Shown one piece after another: positions 62,973 through 64,000 of a stretch of 64,000 bases of DNA. The position numbers and the translations under genes are program-made. The notes beneath the pieces are model-generated. The model made no database searches and was not told the origin of the DNA. It saw only the letters and a list, made by a program, of their open reading frames with translations. Source of the stretch: CAZDET01 sp964504335 (GTDB taxonomy: Bacteria > Bacteroidota > Bacteroidia > Chitinophagales > Saprospiraceae); assembly GCA_964504335.1 (NCBI GenBank), contig CAZDET010000018.1:1-64000 (forward strand), given 5' to 3'. How positions within the stretch are numbered: the first letter of the stretch is position 1; each line of letters opens with the position of its first letter.

Positions 62973-64000
62973 CTAGTAAATTTGAAAGCGAAGCGGCAAT
63001 ACCTCCGAGTGCGACAGATGCAGCACCATCGTGTAATGTCCGCTTTTCAATTGACTGGTATCAATGCGCTGGTCGCCCCCTGCGTACTGACCGGTGCCCC
63101 TGGGACCACCAGTGGATAATTCGATGATGGTGAACGTAACGGGGCGGTCCCCGCTGAGGATGATGTACTCCCGGGCGTTGGTGGGATATAACGTATAGTG
63201 CCCCTGGATCGGCTCCTCTTCTATCGAAACGGCGGCGGTGGTCGAATAGGTGGAAGCCCCGTTGGAACCGATTTGTCGCAGGCGGAAGAAAGTCGTTTCG
63301 GCCAGAATGACATCCCGATCGGTATACGAATAGGTTTGCTCCAGTTGGCTATCTCCAGTGGCTGCTACTCGTCCGATCTGTTCCCAGGAGTGGCCGTCCG
63401 AAGAGCGTTCAATCGCGAAGTGAGAAGTATTTGATTCCATTACGGTTGCCCACTGGACCAGGATGGAGCCGGTCTGTTCGGTGGCGGTAATGTACTTCCA
63501 TTCGACGGGCGCAGCTTGCACTTTCGGAGAGAAGCTGGTCGTGTTGTAAGCAACAAAGGCCGGGTCGCTGTCACCGCTATTCAGTATTTGAAAGGTGTTC
63601 ACCCGCTCGTAATTGCCGGAGTGAATTCCCAATTCGCTCAAGTCAAAAGCATACATCCGTATTTGGTGATCGGTGTTTGAGTAGGGAGTGGGCTGACTGG
63701 TTTCGGGCACGAACAAGTCGGCCGTCCAGTGACCGACGGCGGGGAGCTGGTCCCACCGCAGGTTTTTCTTACTCCCCACCTGATCTCCCGATGCGTCGAT
63801 AAAGCGAAAGAATTCCTTTTTGTTTTGATTGGGATCAGCTAGCTGGGTGACTAAAATATCCGGTACGCCATCGCCAATTGCCAGCGGATCGATATTATTT
63901 ATGGCAAAAGAGAGATTGCCTTTTGCCAGATTGGCGATACAAGTGCCCATATCCAGCCCTTGTGTTCCGTAGGTTAGGTAGCGCTCCATCGATTCCAAAG
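62973..64000 (-). CDS. Surface/secreted protein, 3' part only
   Basis: At least 341 residues, with the frame open to the window edge; the start lies beyond 64000. The visible part has a gliding- or adhesion-like beta region (GDGVPDILVTQLADPNQNKK, FRFIDASGDQVGSKKNLRWD), then a segment near residues 165-235 of the fibronectin-like type used before sorting domains (ILVQWATVMESNTSHFAIER, FFRLRQIGSNGASTYS). It ends in a degenerate T9SS-type C-terminal domain (HYTLYPTNAREYIILSGDRP, then LKSGHYTMVLHL). T9SS export is likely. It is 135 bases upstream of fhs and has the same orientation. Confidence 0.72.
   Translation of the reverse strand, partial: LESMERYLTYGTQGLDMGTCIANLAKGNLSFAINNIDPLAIGDGVPDILVTQLADPNQNKKEFFRFIDASGDQVGSKKNLRWDQLPAVGHWTADLFVPETSQPTPYSNTDHQIRMYAFDLSELGIHSGNYERVNTFQILNSGDSDPAFVAYNTTSFSPKVQAAPVEWKYITATEQTGSILVQWATVMESNTSHFAIERSSDGHSWEQIGRVAATGDSQLEQTYSYTDRDVILAETTFFRLRQIGSNGASTYSTTAAVSIEEEPIQGHYTLYPTNAREYIILSGDRPVTFTIIELSTGGPRGTGQYAGGDQRIDTSQLKSGHYTMVLHLSHSEVLPLRFQIY

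Overview
The window reads as a chromosomal segment of a member of the Bacteroidota, most likely a Saprospiria/Lewinella-like marine bacterium. Support for this: type IX secretion (T9SS) C-terminal sorting domains, an ECF sigma/FecR/STN-type TonB receptor/DUF4249 cassette, a tmRNA whose tag reads GEANYAMAA, and several promoters with the Bacteroidota -7 consensus TAnnTTTG. There are no rRNA genes, CRISPR arrays, transposases or integrases.

Layout. 0.2-5.2 kb: leftward gpsA, a YfhO-type membrane protein and a glycosyltransferase. 5.3-7.4 kb: a T9SS cargo protein and a secreted alpha/beta hydrolase, followed by a candidate small RNA on the opposite strand. 7.7-10.5 kb: a three-gene proton-translocating transhydrogenase (pntAA-pntAB-pntB) behind a good promoter. 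10.6-12.5 kb: a periplasmic thioredoxin-like protein, a UbiX-type prenyltransferase and a Crp/Fnr regulator. 12.6-18.0 kb: leftward ECF sigma, FecR anti-sigma, TonB receptor with an STN signalling domain, and a DUF4249 lipoprotein; together a cell-surface signalling and uptake unit. 18.2-24.7 kb: an AGCS symporter, a MATE exporter, a PAP2 phosphatase, an LptF/LptG permease and an unrecognised helical protein. 24.8-25.2 kb: ssrA (tmRNA) with its terminator.

The most unusual part is 25.4-47.3 kb, a tightly packed rightward operon of eight genes. Two encode trypsin-fold proteases with intact His/Asp/Ser triads and an odd cysteine cluster. One of them carries a C-terminal helical domain that also exists as a separate small gene two positions downstream of the first protease. 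A small lipoprotein sits between them. Then come four very large proteins (1151, 1094, 2372 and 661 residues), none with a signal peptide and none that I can assign a function. I regard this as a candidate undescribed multiprotein system. It is followed by a highly structured, probably non-coding RNA that contains a perfect tRNA-Lys(UUU)-like anticodon arm. That RNA converges on an mnmH-like gene, whose family acts on exactly that anticodon, although this copy has lost the rhodanese cysteine region.

48.5-64 kb is accessory and housekeeping: another T9SS cargo protein, a small helical protein, a CIA30-type protein, a class D beta-lactamase, an effector-associated-domain membrane protein behind a promoter with a two-turn direct repeat, a DUF5996 protein, a large VPS10/BNR-type propeller protein, a small membrane protein, a glycosyltransferase coupled to recQ, fhs, and the 3' part of a further surface protein that runs off the right edge. 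Two families of short intergenic repeats (TTAGCACA-like and ACCACCTC-like) recur between the genes.
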